This document shows positions 14,609 through 16,862 of a stretch of DNA of 16,862 nucleotides, piece by piece. The stretch's first letter is position 1. Each line of letters starts with the position of its first letter. The translations under genes and the position numbers were made by a program. Origin of the DNA: Zymomonas sp. GTDB lineage: Bacteria > Pseudomonadota > Alphaproteobacteria > Sphingomonadales > Sphingomonadaceae. Location of the stretch: NCBI GenBank assembly GCA_027489105.1, contig JAIYAJ010000432.1, positions 1 through 16,862 on the forward strand. Reading direction: 5' to 3'. Under the pieces are notes generated by a model. That model saw only the letters and a list, made by a program, of their open reading frames with translations. It was not told the origin of the DNA and made no database searches.

Positions 14609-14634
14609 TGAATCCCCGCCTTCGCGGGGATGAC
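14609..14634 (-). repeat. REP-type hairpin repeat, copy C (CCCC variant, inverted)
   Basis: Read on the minus strand it begins GTCATCCCCGCG and has arms ATCCCCGC / GCGGGGAT around GAAG, the same variant as copy A. Its outer edge is 14 nt before the GIY-YIG start codon. With copy B it can form a larger cruciform-like structure. Confidence 0.9.
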
Positions 14635-14648
14635 GGGGGAGGGGGCGG

Positions 14649-14963
14649 ATGAGCACACAGCCTGCGGTCTGCATTCTCGCGAGTGCAAGACATGGCACGC
14701 TGTACATCGGCGTGACCTCCGATCTGCTCGAGCGGGTGCATCAGCATCGGGAAAGCTTGATCAAGGGCTTCTCCAGCCGCTACGGGGTCACGCGCCTTGT
14801 CCATTATGAGGGCTTCGACGACATGATCTCGGCGATCACGCGGGAGAAGCAAATCAAGACGTGGCGGCGGGACTGGGGGCTCGATCTGATTGAGGCGTCC
14901 AATTCCGGTTGGGATGATCTGGCGGTAGGCCTCGGCCTCGGTTCTGCCATCCCGAAGCGTTAG
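14649..14963 (+). CDS. GIY-YIG nuclease-superfamily protein, possibly inactive
   Basis: The 104-aa protein is a stand-alone GIY-YIG domain. It shows [20 protein letters not shown] (residues 7-26), Arg29, the [14 protein letters not shown] segment, [10 protein letters not shown] and [11 protein letters not shown], all typical of the small bacterial subfamily. In that subfamily the first motif is normally VYIL; here Cys8 replaces the catalytic tyrosine (TGC for TAC/TAT). The second tyrosine (LYIG) and the Glu candidates are kept. The C-terminal 10 residues look unrelated to the fold. GGAGG lies 6 nt before the ATG. It sits between REP repeats on both sides. The function of this subfamily is not established. 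Confidence 0.88.
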   Translation: MSTQPAVCILASARHGTLYIGVTSDLLERVHQHRESLIKGFSSRYGVTRLVHYEGFDDMISAITREKQIKTWRRDWGLDLIEASNSGWDDLAVGLGLGSAIPKR

Positions 14964-14969
14964 AGAATA

Positions 14970-14995
14970 TGGATTCCCGCCTCCGCGGGAATGAC
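14970..14995 (-). repeat. REP-type hairpin repeat, copy D, at the 5' edge of pheS
   Basis: On the minus strand it begins GTCATTCCCGCG with arms ATTCCCGC / GCGGGAAT around GGAG, one base different from copy B. It starts 7 nt after the GIY-YIG stop and ends 12 nt before the pheS start. Read forward it encodes DSRLRGND and supplies a false upstream ATG for pheS at 14969. Confidence 0.9.
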
Positions 14996-15007
14996 AAGGG
15001 TGGGTCA

Positions 15008-16090
15008 GTGACAAACGAAAAGGATCAGTCGCTCTCGGAGATCGCATCGGCGGCGACGCTGGCCGATCTGGAGGCGATTCGCGTGCGCATGCTGGGCAAG
15101 TCGGGTGCGATCACCGCGCTGCTCAAGACGCTCGGCGGGATGACCCCGGAACAGCGGCAGGCCGAAGGGCCGCGCATCCACGCGCTGCGCGAGGCCGTCA
15201 CGACCGCGATCGCCGACCGCAAGGCCGCGCTGGAAAGCGCCGCGCTCGAAGCGCGCCTCGCCACCGAGAAGCTCGACATGAGCCTGCCGGTCACGGCGGG
15301 ATCGCAGGGCTCGGTCCATCCGGTCGCGCAGGTGATGGACGAACTTGCGGAGATCTTCGCCGATCTGGGCTTCGCGGTCGCGACCGGTCCCGAGATCGAG
15401 GATGACTGGCACAATTTCACCGCGCTCAACATTCCCGAGACGCATCCGGCGCGAGCCATGCACGACACCTTCTATTTCCCGGACGGCGAGGACGGGCGGA
15501 AGATGCTGCTGCGCACGCACACTTCGCCGGTCCAGATCCGCACGATGATGGAGCAGAAGCCGCCGATCCGCATCATCGCGCCCGGCCGCACCTATCGTTC
15601 CGATTCCGATGCCACCCACACGCCGATGTTCCACCAGGTCGAGGGCCTGGTGATCGATCGCGGCATCCATATGGGCCATCTGAAGTGGACGCTGGAGACC
15701 TTCGTGAAGGCGTTCTTCGAGCGCGACGACATCGTCCTGCGGCTTCGGCCAAGCTTCTTCCCCTTCACCGAACCCTCGGCCGAGGTCGACGTCGGCTTCA
15801 CCTGGGAGAAGGGACGCCGCGTGATCGGCGGGGACCCGGCAGCCGGCAATGGCGGCTGGATGGAGATTCTCGGCTCCGGCATGGTCCACCCGCGCGTGAT
15901 CGCGGCGTGCGGGCTCGATCCGGAGGAGTGGCAGGGCTTCGCCTTCGGCTGCGGCATCGACCGTCTGGCGATGCTCAAATATGGGATGGACGACTTGCGC
16001 GCCTTCTTCGACGGCGACCTTCGCTGGCTCAAGCATTATGGCTTCGCCGCCCTCGACGTACCCACGCTGTCGGGAGGAGTCGGCGCATGA
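15008..16090 (+). CDS. pheS: Phenylalanine--tRNA ligase alpha subunit
   Basis: The 360-aa class II catalytic subunit attaches phenylalanine to tRNA-Phe in an alpha2-beta2 enzyme. An N-terminal coiled coil (about 1-90) precedes the catalytic core. Motif 2 is [21 protein letters not shown] (193-213, with one residue more at each end conserved), and the ATP and Phe pocket has [13 protein letters not shown] and [13 protein letters not shown]. Motif 3 is [21 protein letters not shown] at 15008 is chosen, with AAGGG 7 nt before. An in-frame ATG at 14969 lies in a REP repeat and would add a non-homologous MDSRLRGND leader. Its stop overlaps pheT (ATGA). Confidence 0.97.
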   Translation: MTNEKDQSLSEIASAATLADLEAIRVRMLGKSGAITALLKTLGGMTPEQRQAEGPRIHALREAVTTAIADRKAALESAALEARLATEKLDMSLPVTAGSQGSVHPVAQVMDELAEIFADLGFAVATGPEIEDDWHNFTALNIPETHPARAMHDTFYFPDGEDGRKMLLRTHTSPVQIRTMMEQKPPIRIIAPGRTYRSDSDATHTPMFHQVEGLVIDRGIHMGHLKWTLETFVKAFFERDDIVLRLRPSFFPFTEPSAEVDVGFTWEKGRRVIGGDPAAGNGGWMEILGSGMVHPRVIAACGLDPEEWQGFAFGCGIDRLAMLKYGMDDLRAFFDGDLRWLKHYGFAALDVPTLSGGVGA

Positions 16091-16862
16091 AGTTCACCCT
16101 GAGCTGGCTCAAGGAGCATCTGGAGACCGAAGCGAGCCTGTCGGCGATTGTTGATGGGCTGACCAAGGTCGGCCTCGAGGTCGAGGGCGTCGAGGACCCG
16201 ACCGAGAAGCTCGGCGCCTTCCGCATCGCGCGTGTGCTGAGCGCCGCTCCGCATCCGCAGGCGGACAAGCTGCAGGTCCTGTCGGTCGACGTGGGGCAGG
16301 ACGCGCCGCTGCAGGTCGTCTGCGGCGCGCCGAACGCGCGCGCCGGCCTCGTCGGCGTGCTCGGCCAGCCGGGCGATTATGTGCCCGGTCTCGACGTCAC
16401 GCTGAAGATCGCTGCGATCCGCGGCGTCGAATCGCGCGGCATGATGTGCTCGATGCGCGAGCTGGAACTCGGCGAGTCGCATGACGGCATCATCGAGTTG
16501 CCCGCCGGCGCGCCCGTCGGCGCGGTCTATGTCGATTGGGCCGGTCTTGCCGACCCGGTGATCGACATCGCGATCACCCCAAACCGCCAGGACTGCATGG
16601 GCGTCCGCGGTGTCGCCCGTGATCTCGCCGCAGCGGGCCTCGGTACGCTCAAGCCGCTCAATATCCCGAGCATCGCCGGGCAGGGCGAATGCCCGATCGA
16701 GATCCGCACCGACGATCCCGAGGGCTGCCCGGCCTTCTTCGGTCGCGTGGTGCGCGGCGTGGTCAACGGCGACAGCCCCGAATGGATGGCCAAGCGCTTG
16801 AAGGCGGTCGGCCAGCGGCCGATCTCCGCGCTCGTCGACATCACCAACTATGTGATGCTCGA
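16087..16862 (+). CDS. pheT: Phenylalanine--tRNA ligase beta subunit (partial, 5' part)
   Basis: The first 258 codons are present; the gene runs off the right edge. It opens with [18 protein letters not shown]. An EMAP-type tRNA-binding domain follows (about residues 39-148: [53 protein letters not shown]). The start of the B3/B4 region has [20 protein letters not shown] and RVVRGVVNG. Full-length proteins are about 800 aa. It overlaps pheS by 4 nt, the normal coupling for equimolar subunits. Confidence 0.97.
   Translation, partial: MKFTLSWLKEHLETEASLSAIVDGLTKVGLEVEGVEDPTEKLGAFRIARVLSAAPHPQADKLQVLSVDVGQDAPLQVVCGAPNARAGLVGVLGQPGDYVPGLDVTLKIAAIRGVESRGMMCSMRELELGESHDGIIELPAGAPVGAVYVDWAGLADPVIDIAITPNRQDCMGVRGVARDLAAAGLGTLKPLNIPSIAGQGECPIEIRTDDPEGCPAFFGRVVRGVVNGDSPEWMAKRLKAVGQRPISALVDITNYVML

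Larger units (their letters stand above)
14545..14995 (+). mobile_element. Putative repeat-bounded unit carrying a GIY-YIG gene
   Basis: The 451-bp segment starts and ends with inverted 26-bp REP-type repeats that differ at one base. It encloses a third, diverged repeat and a single GIY-YIG gene that fills most of the remaining space. The layout looks like a small non-autonomous or nuclease-driven element inserted between the rplT terminator and pheS. I found no target duplication (flanks CTCC and AAGG differ), so mobility is only inferred. An alternative is independent accumulation of common repeats beside the gene. Confidence 0.35.

Noticed and set aside
14464..14652. 62-codon frame after rplT
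   Set aside because: It reads through the terminator and repeats B and C (VIPAKAGIQ and NPRLRGDDG are repeat translations), so it is not a gene.
14545..14995. CRISPR array
   Set aside because: The repeats are palindromic, occur in both orientations at irregular distances and enclose a gene; there are no uniform spacers or cas genes.

Overview
The window looks like chromosomal DNA of a sphingomonad (Alphaproteobacteria, Sphingomonadales). The support is high GC content, the protein signatures, the gene neighbourhoods and the scattered short hairpin repeats that translate as VIPAKAGI / DSRLRGND. The genus call is an inference. Most of the window is core metabolism and translation, with short accessory pieces between.

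Layout. Positions 1-2666 (minus strand) hold a riboflavin operon: a 107-aa membrane protein, ribD, ribE and then a ribB (or ribBA) gene that runs off the left edge. The genes are packed with 1-4 nt junctions, except for a 67-nt gap before ribB. That gap holds a perfect 18-bp palindrome and a second, imperfect copy. RibB carries an N-terminal helix-turn-helix domain, so self-regulation is an attractive hypothesis. Positions 2667-3031 are non-coding and hold a GC hairpin, a REP-type repeat, an AT-rich inverted repeat and a near-consensus sigma-54 (-24/-12) promoter. This promoter reads into a 55-aa membrane/exported peptide and a minimal PspC protein (3032-3428), a small phage-shock-type unit. 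gltX (minus) and prs (plus) diverge from a 112-bp gap framed by a perfect 10-bp inverted repeat. Two exported proteins follow with a 4-nt overlap (5958-9556): a helical-repeat protein and a DUF3857/transglutaminase-like protein with an intact Cys-His-Asp triad.

Positions 9566-10627 (minus) carry a VOC-fold protein and a Phd/VapC-type toxin-antitoxin pair. A HisN-type phosphatase (10748-11512) is convergent with a large AsmA-family protein (11529-13670, minus). The translation block rpmI-rplT then pheS-pheT (13858 to the right edge) completes the window.

Between rplT and pheS sits a strong intrinsic terminator, followed by a 451-bp segment bounded by inverted 26-bp REP-type repeats that encloses a small GIY-YIG nuclease-like gene. 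The nuclease gene appears to have lost the first catalytic tyrosine (VYIL-type motif reads VCIL). One repeat lies at the 5' edge of pheS and creates a spurious upstream start codon.

The observations most worth following are the HTH-RibB fusion with its paired operator-like sites, the repeat-bounded GIY-YIG unit, and the sigma-54 promoter in front of the pspC-type pair. No tRNA, rRNA, CRISPR array or classical insertion sequence was seen.
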